DNA from: Bacillota bacterium
GTDB lineage: Bacteria > Bacillota > UBA4882 > UBA8346
Direction: 5' to 3'
DNA length: 64,000 nt
NCBI GenBank assembly: GCA_023429995.1
Contig: JAEZCE010000093.1
Span: 130,619 to 194,618, forward strand
Positions within the stretch are counted from its first letter, which is position 1. Each line of letters opens with the position of its first letter. The notes beneath the pieces were generated by a model. That model saw nothing but the letters and a program-made list of their open reading frames with translations, was not told the origin of the DNA and made no database searches. The translations under genes and the position numbers were made by a program. Shown one piece after another: positions 42,328-50,727 of the stretch.

Positions 42328-44397
42328 TTAATCTACATGAAAACGGTTGATCTTATTAAGCAGTTGACTGGCTATTTTTGCCAAATCTTCCGCGGAAGAA
42401 GCGATTTGCTGCATATAGGCGGTCTGTTCTTCGGAAGAAGCCGAGACCTCTTCCGAACCGGCGGCGGTTTCTTCGGCGATGGCGGCGATTTCTTCGATGG
42501 ACGTTCCCGCGTGATTGGCGTTGCTTGTTAATTCATCCGCCGCTTTGGAAACAGTTTTGATTCGGGCTGTGATGACTTCTACGGATTCCGACGCGTTCCG
42601 GAACATTGAAATCAAATCACGCAATGACTTTTCTCCTTCATCGGCAACGGATTCCATTTGGTTCATTTCTTCTACAATTTCTCCGATATGGGCTTGGAGA
42701 GTATGAACGATGGAACCGATATTTTCCACTGAGTTTCCGGACTGTTCCGACAAAGATTTGACTTGTTGAGCGACGACCGCAAAACCTCTTCCCTGTTCTT
42801 TGGCGCGGGCCGCCTCTATCGCTGCGTTAATAGCCAGTAAGTTTGTTTGTTCAGCGACGCCTCGGATAACGGAGAGGATTTCCTCGATTTCGGAAGACAT
42901 TTGGGACAAATTATAAATGGAAGTGTTAACTTTGGCCGTTAACTTTTTATTTTCTTCCATCTTGCTCTCCTGAAGCTGGACAACTTTATGTCCCTGATTC
43001 ATGTTTTCCCAGGTTTTTGTCGCCAGTTCCTCGGAATTTTCCATTTGGGCCGCAATTTGACGTAGCCCTTCAACGATATCTTTGATCTTGGTATTTCCCT
43101 TTTCGGTTAAAACTGCCTGTTCGGAGGCTTCCCTTGCCAGGTCGGTGATGGCGCCCACGACATGTTCTCCTGCCTTGGTAACTTCTTCGGACGAAGCCAT
43201 CATTTCTTCCGCCGATGCGGCCACTGTTTCTCCAAGAGCCTGAATCTCATGAACCAATTCCTTGACATTTCCCACCATAATTTTTAATGAGGACAAGAGT
43301 TGTCCGATTTCATCCCGGGAGATCTCAGATTCGGGAATCTCAACGTTGAGGTTCCCGTCGGCAACTTGTTTTAGCGCGCTGACTGCTGTCTTCAACGGCT
43401 TAATGATATTCCCGGCTAAAAAGAACTTGACCATAAAATAGGCCAGCACTATCAATAGGAGTGTGATCAGGGTTACACTTAGCAATACAATATTGCTTGT
43501 ACTATAGACTTCTTTTAAGGATTCACCGGCAAACAACACGCCGATGGGCTTGTTGTCCGGACCCAATAACGGCATATAGGCCGTGATGTAAGGGATGCCG
43601 AGAATTTTAGTTGTACCAAGATATTGACGGTTATCGGTTAATACTATCTGGGCAATCCGGGGATCGAGACGGGTTCCGACTGCTCGGTGACCATCTTTTT
43701 GGATGGTGGTTGCAAGCCTAACATCATTGAGGAAGATGGTGGCGTCGGTTCGAAAATTTTTCTTAATATGATCGACGATTTCCGGTTTTTCCAATCGGTA
43801 GCCTGCGGAGATGACTCCAATCGTATTTCCGGCTTCGTTTTTAACAGGAACCCCGGCCCGGGCCGATATTTTAACGGCCGTCCCTTTTTCAATGGTTGCA
43901 AAAGCTTCGCCTTTAAGGGCCATTTCCACGTTCAACTGGTTTGTTACGCTGTCTCCGTAGTTTGAAGGTTCGTGAGTCCTTGCAAGCACAATACCGTTGG
44001 CGTCCGTAATCGTTACAAAATCAATACGAGCTTTTTTAACCAGGGGCGTTAAATGGTTCAACAGGGCTGAAGTATTATGGTCAGCCACTGCTTTTACTAC
44101 ACTGGGGTGGCTGGCAAATAAGGATGCATAGTTTAAGGCCTTATTCTTGTATTCATCGAGGGAAAGATTCAGGCCATTCATTCCGTTGATGGCACTTTTT
44201 TCAGCAACGGTATGACTGTATTGTAAAAAGAATAAAAGAGTGGTTCCGACAGTCAGAAAGACCGTAATAACGATGCTGAACATAATAAACAGCGGGAGTT
44301 TTTTATTAATACTCATATTCCTGAACTGAGCCGATATGGGTTGGGGCAATGGAACACTGGAAGTTGGCGCCTGAAGTTTTTTGAAGGGTAGTTTCAT
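42328..44397 (-). CDS. Methyl-accepting chemotaxis protein
   Basis: A 689-residue chemoreceptor. TM1 is at ~34-58 (LFIMFSIVITVFLTVGTTLL), followed by a large extracytoplasmic Cache-type sensor (~60-300) with ITDANGIVLARTHEPSNYGD and a second PAS-like repeat. TM2 is at ~305-325, then a HAMP domain, and the signalling domain has the highly conserved hairpin tip GVAEQTNLLAINAAIEAARA. AAGGAGC precedes the ATG. The ligand is unknown. Confidence 0.93.
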   Translation of the reverse strand: MKLPFKKLQAPTSSVPLPQPISAQFRNMSINKKLPLFIMFSIVITVFLTVGTTLLFFLQYSHTVAEKSAINGMNGLNLSLDEYKNKALNYASLFASHPSVVKAVADHNTSALLNHLTPLVKKARIDFVTITDANGIVLARTHEPSNYGDSVTNQLNVEMALKGEAFATIEKGTAVKISARAGVPVKNEAGNTIGVISAGYRLEKPEIVDHIKKNFRTDATIFLNDVRLATTIQKDGHRAVGTRLDPRIAQIVLTDNRQYLGTTKILGIPYITAYMPLLGPDNKPIGVLFAGESLKEVYSTSNIVLLSVTLITLLLIVLAYFMVKFFLAGNIIKPLKTAVSALKQVADGNLNVEIPESEISRDEIGQLLSSLKIMVGNVKELVHEIQALGETVAASAEEMMASSEEVTKAGEHVVGAITDLAREASEQAVLTEKGNTKIKDIVEGLRQIAAQMENSEELATKTWENMNQGHKVVQLQESKMEENKKLTAKVNTSIYNLSQMSSEIEEILSVIRGVAEQTNLLAINAAIEAARAKEQGRGFAVVAQQVKSLSEQSGNSVENIGSIVHTLQAHIGEIVEEMNQMESVADEGEKSLRDLISMFRNASESVEVITARIKTVSKAADELTSNANHAGTSIEEIAAIAEETAAGSEEVSASSEEQTAYMQQIASSAEDLAKIASQLLNKINRFHVD

Positions 44398-44505
44398 GTT
44401 GCAGCTCCTTTAGACCAATATCAAGTTGTCTTATAATTATTTATCGGGATATTTGACCACAAGTTGAGACATTTTTTTTGCCACTCCAATAGGGTATTAT
44501 AATGG

Positions 44506-44556
44506 AAAAACCGCCGGGCGACTTTGGTTGCAACATTCCCAAAGTATTACCGGCGG
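44506..44556 (-). terminator. Terminator of the CoA-disulfide-reductase fusion gene
   Basis: CCGCCGG (44511-44517) pairs with CCGGCGG (44550-44556), with an inner ACTTTGG/CCAAAGT stem. On the minus strand it is followed by TTTTT. Confidence 0.82.
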
Positions 44557-44598
44557 CTTTTAAGGGCGTTAGGCTTTATGAATGCATCGAATGAATAA

Positions 44599-47055
44599 TT
44601 AAATGAATAAATTTACATTTCCTTGCTCGGCGGCAGCCAGGTAGGAAGCAACCCCGCCGATTTCCACGCCTTCGATTAATTCCTCTTTCTTGATGCCCAT
44701 AACATCCATGGACATTTGGCAGGCTACCATTTTGATACCCATCATCCGGGCTTCTCCGATCATGGTTTCCAGCGCGGCGATATTCTTCTTTCGCATCACC
44801 ATCCGAATCATTTGCGGTCCGATGCCAACCATATTCATTCTGGATAATCCTAATTTCGATGAACCCCGTGGCATCATCATGCCAAACATCTTATCGAGTA
44901 GGCCTTTTTGAACTTTCACTCTTTTGGGCTTGCGTAAAATATTTAACCCCCAGAAAGTAAAGAACATGGTCACTTGGCGGCCCATCGATGCCGCTCCGGT
45001 CGCAATGATGAAGCTCGCTATCGCTTTATCCAAATCGCCGCTGAAAACTACAATCGTTTTGTCCTGAGGCAAAGAGGTAATCGCCGTGGGATCTTTGGCG
45101 GTTGCTCCTTTACGAATCCGGGCTGTTATTTGACCGGACCCCCGGTCTAGTTGAATTAAGGTGTTGCCGGTTCTGGAGCACCAGGCCTCCACATCATTGG
45201 CAAATCCGGGGTCGGAAGCGGTTATTTCCAGAATATCGCCCTCTTTTAATGGTTGCATCCGGTTATATAATCGCAGGATTGGACCGGGGCACTGTAAGCC
45301 GCAGGCATTTACTTTAATAATATCCATAGGGGTGTTTTCCTCCTTGGGATGGGTATTAAGGGGAACACCGGCGGTTATGGGCTTTACGGACCCATCCAAG
45401 AAATTTCGTTCCTGTCTTGCAATATGATAAGTTTTATAACCGCCGCTCAGATTTTTCACATTGGCAAAGCCGTTTTGAAACAGGATACGGGATGCGATGT
45501 AGGCCCGCAAACCAACCTGACAGTTTACAATGATTTCCTTATCCTTGGGCAATTCTCCAACGCGTCCTCTAAGTTCATGGAGGGGAATATTAACAGCTCC
45601 GGGTAAAGTGCCCAGTTCAACTTCAATCGGCTCCCGGACATCCAGGTAAAAGCTGTGGGGGTGGCTTTCCAATTGATCCCAACTCAATGCGTCCACATCT
45701 TGATTTACGATGTTTGCGGCGGCATAACCGGCAATGTTCACCGGGTCCTTAGCCGATGAAAACGGTGGGGCATAGGCTAGCTCCAAATCCGTTAAATCGA
45801 AAACCGTTTTTCGGAACCGGATGGCAGTCGCCAAGACATCGAGCCGTTTGTCGACACCTTCATAACCAACGACTTGGGCGCCATAGAGTTGCCCGCTTTC
45901 CGGAGCAAAGAGCAATTTTATGGTAAGGGGTGAAGCTCCCGGGTAATAAGCGGCATGGGAATTGGGATGGGTTATTGAGGTTAAGTATGGAATACTCCAT
46001 TTTTTTAAAGCCTTTTCGTTTAATCCGGTGGAACCGGCTGCCAGGTTAAAAACTTTCACAATGGACGTGCCCTGGGCGCCATGATAATTTTCATCCCGCC
46101 CGGCTAAGATATCAGCCAGCAAACGTCCCTGACGGTTAGCCGGTCCGGCCAGGGGAAGCCATCCGGGTTTTCCGGAGATGATTTCTTGGATTTCCACCGC
46201 GTCTCCCACTGCATAGATATTAGGGTCGGAGGTTTGCATCTTTGGATTGACTTGAATAGCTCCGGTAGCGCCAATCGTTAATCCGGCCTCCGCGGCAAGC
46301 TTAGTTTCCGGTTTCACTCCCACAGCCATAATGACAATATCGGCAAGAATTTTTTGTCCGCCGCTTAGAACGACTTCAAGGGCTTCATCGCTTTGATTGA
46401 TTGCAGCCAGGCCGTTCCCTAGGATAAGGTCGACTTTTTTGCCCCGTATTTCCTGATGGACCATAGCCGCCATTTCATAATCAAGATTGTTCAATACTTG
46501 AGGCGCCATTTCGATGAGGGATACTTTCATATTCAATTCCGCCAAATTTTCAGCCATCTCAAGGCCAATAAAGCCCCCGCCGACCACGACCGCGGAGGTA
46601 ACACTGTTATCGGTCAGATATTGTTTGATGCGGTCGGTGTCGGGAATATTTCGTAACGTAAAGACTCTCGATAAATCAACACCGGATACCTTGGGAACAA
46701 TCGGTTTCGAACCGGGAGAAAGGACGAGCCGGTCGTAGGATTCCACATAGGTATTACCTTGTTGCAGATTTTTAATGGATAATTCGTGTTTTGCCGGATC
46801 GATTTTTAAAACCTCATGATTTACCCGGACGTCAATATTAAAGCGTTTCTTCATGCCTTCAGGGGTCTGCACGAAAAGTTCATCCCGGTCGGTAATAACA
46901 CCGCCGATGTAATAAGGCAATCCACAGTTGGCATAGGATATGGCATCACCTTTTTCCAGGAGAACGATTTCCACCTGTTCATCCAAACGCCGCAATCTGG
47001 CCGCGGTACTGGCGCCACCTGCGACCCCGCCGACAATGACTACTTTTTTCACCAT
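44599..47055 (-). CDS. CoA-disulfide-reductase-like / rhodanese / TusA / DsrE-family fusion
   Basis: An 818-residue four-module sulfur protein. (1) Pyridine-nucleotide disulfide reductase to ~440 with GGVAGGASTAARLRRL and the redox Cys in SYANCGLPYYIGG. (2) Rhodanese ~455-545 with active-site NCQVGLRAY (~510). (3) TusA/SirA ~575-645 with CGLQCPGPIL (~583). (4) DsrE/F-like domain ~660-818. ATG 47055 is chosen for GAGGAG eight bp upstream. Such fusions reduce CoA- or protein-persulfides and relay sulfane sulfur. The ArsR gene upstream points the same way and both share an operator motif. Confidence 0.9.
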   Translation of the reverse strand: MVKKVVIVGGVAGGASTAARLRRLDEQVEIVLLEKGDAISYANCGLPYYIGGVITDRDELFVQTPEGMKKRFNIDVRVNHEVLKIDPAKHELSIKNLQQGNTYVESYDRLVLSPGSKPIVPKVSGVDLSRVFTLRNIPDTDRIKQYLTDNSVTSAVVVGGGFIGLEMAENLAELNMKVSLIEMAPQVLNNLDYEMAAMVHQEIRGKKVDLILGNGLAAINQSDEALEVVLSGGQKILADIVIMAVGVKPETKLAAEAGLTIGATGAIQVNPKMQTSDPNIYAVGDAVEIQEIISGKPGWLPLAGPANRQGRLLADILAGRDENYHGAQGTSIVKVFNLAAGSTGLNEKALKKWSIPYLTSITHPNSHAAYYPGASPLTIKLLFAPESGQLYGAQVVGYEGVDKRLDVLATAIRFRKTVFDLTDLELAYAPPFSSAKDPVNIAGYAAANIVNQDVDALSWDQLESHPHSFYLDVREPIEVELGTLPGAVNIPLHELRGRVGELPKDKEIIVNCQVGLRAYIASRILFQNGFANVKNLSGGYKTYHIARQERNFLDGSVKPITAGVPLNTHPKEENTPMDIIKVNACGLQCPGPILRLYNRMQPLKEGDILEITASDPGFANDVEAWCSRTGNTLIQLDRGSGQITARIRKGATAKDPTAITSLPQDKTIVVFSGDLDKAIASFIIATGAASMGRQVTMFFTFWGLNILRKPKRVKVQKGLLDKMFGMMMPRGSSKLGLSRMNMVGIGPQMIRMVMRKKNIAALETMIGEARMMGIKMVACQMSMDVMGIKKEELIEGVEIGGVASYLAAAEQGNVNLFI

Positions 47056-47099
47056 GACAATCACTCCTCTTGTTCATTTCAGCCAAAATAAATTTTAAT

Positions 47100-47118
47100 A
47101 TTATTATATTTTGATAAT
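47100..47118. promoter_or_regulatory. ArsR operator before the fusion gene
   Basis: ATTATTATATTttgATAAT, part of the palindrome ATATTATTATATTTTGATAATAT. The same motif with identical 3-bp spacing lies upstream of arsR at 47509-47527. Confidence 0.7.
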
Positions 47119-47202
47119 ATGATTTAAGTTGTAAAATAAATTCCCATCTTCATCATTTAATCCGTGAAAAAAATTACAAACGATGATATCAAAAGGTTAT
47201 TC

Positions 47203-47487
47203 TTAAGAGAATAAAGCCTTGACCACATTTTGGACATCTTCGTTTACCACTTGATAATATATTTCCACACCCTGCCGGTTGCCCTTAATAATTCCGAGAT
47301 CCCTTAATTTACCGAGATGTTGGGAGATGGTGGACTGAGGGATTTTAAGACAATCCTGCATTTTGTTGACATTGCATTCGCCTTGTTCCATGAGGCGGCG
47401 AACAATACAGAGCCTGACCGGGTGAGCGATTGCTTTTAAGAGCTCTGCTTTGGAAGCTAAAGTTTCAAAATCATTGGTATGTTCCAT
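47203..47487 (-). CDS. ArsR/SmtB-family transcriptional regulator
   Basis: A 94-residue winged-helix repressor. The DNA-recognition helix is IPQSTISQHLGKLRDLGIIKG, preceded by AIAHPVRLCIVRRLMEQGECNVNKMQDCL. Three cysteines cluster around residues 28-46. The context suggests sensing of persulfide or another thiol stress, but the cysteine spacing differs from the two-Cys SqrR/BigR pattern, so metal sensing stays possible. AAAAAGGAG precedes the ATG. Confidence 0.9.
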   Translation of the reverse strand: MEHTNDFETLASKAELLKAIAHPVRLCIVRRLMEQGECNVNKMQDCLKIPQSTISQHLGKLRDLGIIKGNRQGVEIYYQVVNEDVQNVVKALFS

Positions 47488-47508
47488 GAGGATCTCCTTT
47501 TTAATAGA

Positions 47509-47527
47509 ATTATTATATTACAATAAT
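47509..47527. promoter_or_regulatory. ArsR operator before the arsR gene
   Basis: ATTATTATATTacaATAAT, the same 11+3+5 layout as 47100-47118. It suggests autoregulation together with control of the fusion gene. Confidence 0.7.
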
Positions 47528-47632
47528 ACGATATATACAAGAAGGGTTGTCGAAACTTAATATTTCAATTTACCCATTGCCAGGTTTCTTTAGGGAATAA
47601 TTCCCGGTTTTTTCGGCAATTTAAATATTTAC

Positions 47633-47682
47633 TTGACAGAAGACAAAAAAGCAGTAAACTAATTATGCGCATATGCGCATAA
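47633..47682 (+). promoter_or_regulatory. Promoter with 20-bp perfect palindromic operator
   Basis: TTGACA (47633-47638), then TAAACT (47655-47660, 16-bp spacing), and directly after it the perfect palindrome TTATGCGCATATGCGCATAA (47663-47682) over the expected start of transcription. The downstream DUF134 remnant suggests a DUF134-type HTH protein was its regulator (inference). Confidence 0.75.
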
Positions 47683-47706
47683 CGATGAGGCGATGGAATT
47701 GCCCCG

Positions 47707-47793
47707 GTGTATAAAAAGCGTTGTTGTAGGCGCCTGGAGGGGGAGATTTTTTATAAACCGGGATCATTTCCCTGCAAAGAATTAAAGAATTAA
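47707..47793 (+). pseudogene. DUF134-family regulator remnant
   Basis: Twenty-eight codons read VYKKRCCRRLEGEIFYKPGS followed by FPCKELKN and a stop. This resembles only the N-terminus of DUF134 proteins (PRxKxCRRxxxxxxFxPxGxPxxEL), which are normally over 100 residues with an HTH. The start is not preserved cleanly: an ATG 16 bp earlier is in another frame. DUF134 genes commonly precede NifX-like and mrp genes, as here. Confidence 0.55.
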
Positions 47794-47821
47794 AGGAGAC
47801 TTTTATTTTGGAGGAAGAATC

Positions 47822-47978
47822 ATGAAGATTTGTGTTCCAACACTCGGGCAAAAGGGATTGGAAGAGAAAGTCAGTGAACATTTTGGGGGAGCTCCCTGCT
47901 TTGGTTGACCAGTTTAAAACGGGTAATTTGAAGAAACTGGCTGCCGATCAAGGATGTGCAGGACATGGTTGCCACTAA
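47822..47978 (+). pseudogene. NifX/NafY-family gene with internal deletion
   Basis: A good AGGAGACT/GGAGGAAG region leads to ATG 47822 and MKICVPTLGQKGLEEKVSEH, then FGGAPCFG and stop at 47908. This is the start of the dinitrogenase Fe-Mo-cofactor-binding-like family. A second frame resumes LVDQFKTGNLKKLAADQGCA and ends GHGCH at 47978, the family's typical Cys/His tail. The middle ~50-60 residues and the frame are missing, so the gene is broken. Confidence 0.7.
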
Positions 47979-48043
47979 ATGTTGGAATCTTGAATTTAAA
48001 ACCGTGCATCTTTGCACGATTGGAATGAGGAGGCGTATAGAAG

Positions 48044-48850
48044 ATGTCAGATGAAACTGCAGTTAAGCATGGGATATTTGAGAGAAGCGTAAATCCTTTC
48101 GGGGAGATCAAGCATGTTATTGGAGTGATGAGCGGCAAAGGCGGAGTGGGAAAGTCTTCAATCACCGCGCTAATGGCTTCGGCGCTCCACAGCCGGGGGT
48201 TCTCGGTAGGCATTTTGGATGCCGACATTACCGGGCCCAGTATTCCCAAACTCTTCGGCGTCAGGGGCCAGGTGGTTAATAAAGGGCAGGGCTTGGAACC
48301 GCTTCAGTCAACTTTGGGCATCAAGATGATGTCAATCAATTTTTTGTTGGAAAAGGAAGATCAACCGGTCATTTGGAGGGGACCGATGATTTCGGGCGTG
48401 GTCAAACAATTTTTCTCCGAGGTGGTATGGGGTGACTTGGATTATCTGTTGATTGACTTGCCGCCCGGAACCGGTGATGTACCGCTGACTGTGATGCAAT
48501 CACTACCTTTGAATGGGATGATTGTAGTGACTTCACCGCAAGAACTGGTGGAGATGATTGTCAAAAAGGCTATTCATATGGCTGAGCAAATGAGTATTCC
48601 ACTTGTGGGATTTATCGAAAATTACAGCTATATCGAATGTCCCGACTGCAAGAAAAAGATCGAGGTCTTTGGACCGAGCAGGGCGGAGCAAGTGGCAGCC
48701 AATACCGGGCTGGCGCTTTTGGGCAAATTGCCGATTGTGCCTGAAGTGGCCAAAATGGCTGACGATGGGAAAATAGAGGCGGTGGAAGCGGTTGTTCCGG
48801 AATTCTTTGATTCAGTGGCCTCCCGTGTTTTGGAAATGATGAAAGATTGA
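48044..48850 (+). CDS. mrp: Mrp/NBP35-family P-loop ATPase
   Basis: A 268-residue Fe-S-cluster carrier ATPase. The deviant Walker A VMSGKGGVGKSSITALMA (~30-47) is followed by ILDADITGPSIPKLFG and LLIDLPPGTGDVPL. The CxxC for the bridging cluster is ECPDCKKKIEVFG (~203). AGGAGG precedes the ATG. It is intact although the two genes before it in the same transcription direction are decayed, so it may now be read from the palindrome-controlled promoter at 47633. Confidence 0.94.
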   Translation: MSDETAVKHGIFERSVNPFGEIKHVIGVMSGKGGVGKSSITALMASALHSRGFSVGILDADITGPSIPKLFGVRGQVVNKGQGLEPLQSTLGIKMMSINFLLEKEDQPVIWRGPMISGVVKQFFSEVVWGDLDYLLIDLPPGTGDVPLTVMQSLPLNGMIVVTSPQELVEMIVKKAIHMAEQMSIPLVGFIENYSYIECPDCKKKIEVFGPSRAEQVAANTGLALLGKLPIVPEVAKMADDGKIEAVEAVVPEFFDSVASRVLEMMKD

Positions 48851-48945
48851 ATCTTTTAAGGACACCCAAAAAATCGTTTCAGGTATAATCCCTAAGGTTT
48901 AATCAACCCGCAAGCAGGAAAATTCCCCAAAAGAGCGAAGTTTAT

Positions 48946-49084
48946 ATGAAAAGGGCTGTCTCAGAAGTAAATTCGTGGGTTAACGCCCGAACGATCAAGA
49001 AATGCAATATATGGATATCCGATGATACCCGATATTGCATTTCTTATTGATTCAAATCGGGTTGTAGACAGCCTCCATTTTCAT
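48946..49084. repeat. MITE-like inverted repeat, copy D
   Basis: ATGAAAAGGGCTGTCT (48946-48961) and AGACAGCCTCCATTTTCAT (49066-49084) are inverted. The interior has AAGAAATGCAATAT...ATATTGCATTTCTT (48998-49044), a second perfect-looking palindrome. Its ends and the GAAAT(A/G)C core tie it to copy A. Confidence 0.72.
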
Positions 49085-49095
49085 GAGGGTTCATT

Positions 49096-50382
49096 ATGGA
49101 AAAGACTAAATTTTTTGATATTCTACATCGTGAGCTGGTAATGGCCCTGGGATGCACCGAACCGGTGGCCATTGCTTATGCTGCTGCATTGGCAGGCAAA
49201 CAACTAACCTCCAAATCGGCTTCTCGGATCAGGGTTCTTGCAAGCAGTAATGTAATAAAAAATGCAATGGCGGTCAGTATTCCGGGGACGGGCGGTTGCG
49301 GCATCAATTTAGCGGCAGCTTTGGGAGTATTGGCTCACAATACGGATCGCAGTCTCGAATTATTGACAGGCTTGACCAAAGAGGATATTGAAAATGCAAA
49401 GGCAATGATTCAAGAGGGCATTGTAACCGTAGAGATAGCGAATTCACCTAAAAAGTTATATATTGAAGTAATTGTAGAAACCCCAGAGTCTTATGCCAGG
49501 GTGGTCATGGAAGACACCCATACCAATGTGGTATTGATAGAAGTGGACCGGCGGATTATCAAAGACAATCAGGTTTGCAGCACTGCTTTACTGGACGAAA
49601 CAGAAGATATGAAATTCTTAACCCTCGATTCCATATGGGAATTTGCATGTTTTATCGATGTTAAGGAATTGGATATTATCGATAAAAGCATTGAAATGAA
49701 TCGGAAGATTGGTATGGAAGGATTGAAAAATCCTTATGGATTGCAAGTGGGCCGGATTATGAAATTGAATATAGATGCAGGGCTTCTGTCCGATGATACC
49801 CCCACCTATGCGGTGGCCTTAACGGCGGCCGGATCCGACGCCAGAATGGCGGGGTGCGCCATGCCCGTTATGAGTAATTCGGGCAGCGGCAACCAGGGTA
49901 TATCGGCGACCCTTCCAGTGGTTGCTTTTGCCGAAAGACTTCATCTCGGGAAAGAAAAAATGCTCCGGGCGGTTGCGCTCAGTCATTTAATTACGATCAA
50001 TATTAAATTGAAGTTTGGCCGGTTGTCAGCCCTTTGTGGGGCGACGATTTCCGCCATCGGAGCCAGTTGCGGTATAACTTACCTGTTGGGCGGGGGCATT
50101 GAGGAAATTAAATCGTCAATTCAAAATATGCTCGGCAATGTAACCGGGATGCTTTGCGACGGCGCTAAACCCGGGTGTGCATTAAAGATCGCCACTTGCA
50201 CCAGCGCGGCTGTTCAATCAGCCCTCATTGCCATGCGCGGAGTGGCAATCCAATCCACAGACGGGATCATCGAAAATGATCCGGAACAGACCATTGAGAA
50301 TCTTTGCCGCCTCGGAAACCAGGGAACAGTCGAAGCCGATAAGATCATCCTGGATATCATGTTGAAAAAAGCTAACTGCTAG
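49096..50382 (+). CDS. L-cysteine desulfidase / UPF0597 (CyuA/YhaM) family
   Basis: A 428-residue protein of the serine-dehydratase-alpha-like UPF0597 family. ELVMALGCTEPVAIAYAAAL opens the protein, GTGGCGINLAAALG and SNSGSGNQGISATLP follow, and the C-terminal Cys residues in ALCGATISAIGASCG and GAKPGCALKIATCTSA are the [4Fe-4S] ligand region. Characterised members (CyuA, CdsB) release sulfide, ammonia and pyruvate from cysteine. This fits the sulfur-rich neighbourhood. Confidence 0.87.
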   Translation: MEKTKFFDILHRELVMALGCTEPVAIAYAAALAGKQLTSKSASRIRVLASSNVIKNAMAVSIPGTGGCGINLAAALGVLAHNTDRSLELLTGLTKEDIENAKAMIQEGIVTVEIANSPKKLYIEVIVETPESYARVVMEDTHTNVVLIEVDRRIIKDNQVCSTALLDETEDMKFLTLDSIWEFACFIDVKELDIIDKSIEMNRKIGMEGLKNPYGLQVGRIMKLNIDAGLLSDDTPTYAVALTAAGSDARMAGCAMPVMSNSGSGNQGISATLPVVAFAERLHLGKEKMLRAVALSHLITINIKLKFGRLSALCGATISAIGASCGITYLLGGGIEEIKSSIQNMLGNVTGMLCDGAKPGCALKIATCTSAAVQSALIAMRGVAIQSTDGIIENDPEQTIENLCRLGNQGTVEADKIILDIMLKKANC

Positions 50383-50410
50383 CGGTGTGATTTTACGTAC
50401 ATCCGGAAAT

Positions 50411-50525
50411 CAATCATTGAAAGATTTCGGCAAAAAAACCCGGAAGGTAGTACCTTTGCCTCCGGCAGATTTCACTTTTAAATCGCCATTCATTTGTAAG
50501 GCCAGCTTCTTGGCAATAGCCAGTC
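50411..50525 (-). pseudogene. C-terminal fragment of a histidine kinase
   Basis: The minus strand reads LAIAKKLALQMNGDLKVKSA, then GGKGTTFRVFLPKSFND and a stop. This is the end of a HATPase domain (G2 box and final beta-strand) without any upstream kinase. On the plus strand, overlapping its border, another orphan tail (LEWETVLTKEQVLEKTIKKV...) ends at about 50602. Both look like debris of deleted genes. Confidence 0.62.
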
Positions 50526-50624
50526 GATGGTTTGGAATGGGAAACCGTACTTACCAAAGAACAAGTTCTTGAAAAGACGATCAAGAAAGTAAAGATTGAT
50601 TAAGCCTTTTCCGAACCTCCTATA

Positions 50625-50664
50625 GATCCCAACAAACCGGACCCTCATCCGGTTTGTTGGGATC
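50625..50664. terminator. 17-bp perfect inverted repeat
   Basis: GATCCCAACAAACCGGA (50625-50641) and its exact reverse complement (50648-50664) flank a CCCTCA loop. This is a strong hairpin, with only a mixed tail (ATTGAAATGATTGCTTTTT) after it. It isolates the serine-hydrolase gene from the debris upstream. Confidence 0.75.
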
Positions 50665-50727
50665 ATTGAAATGATTGCTTTTTAGCGCTTTACGGAGTGA
50701 TAATCCTATAACTTTAGGTAGAAGACG

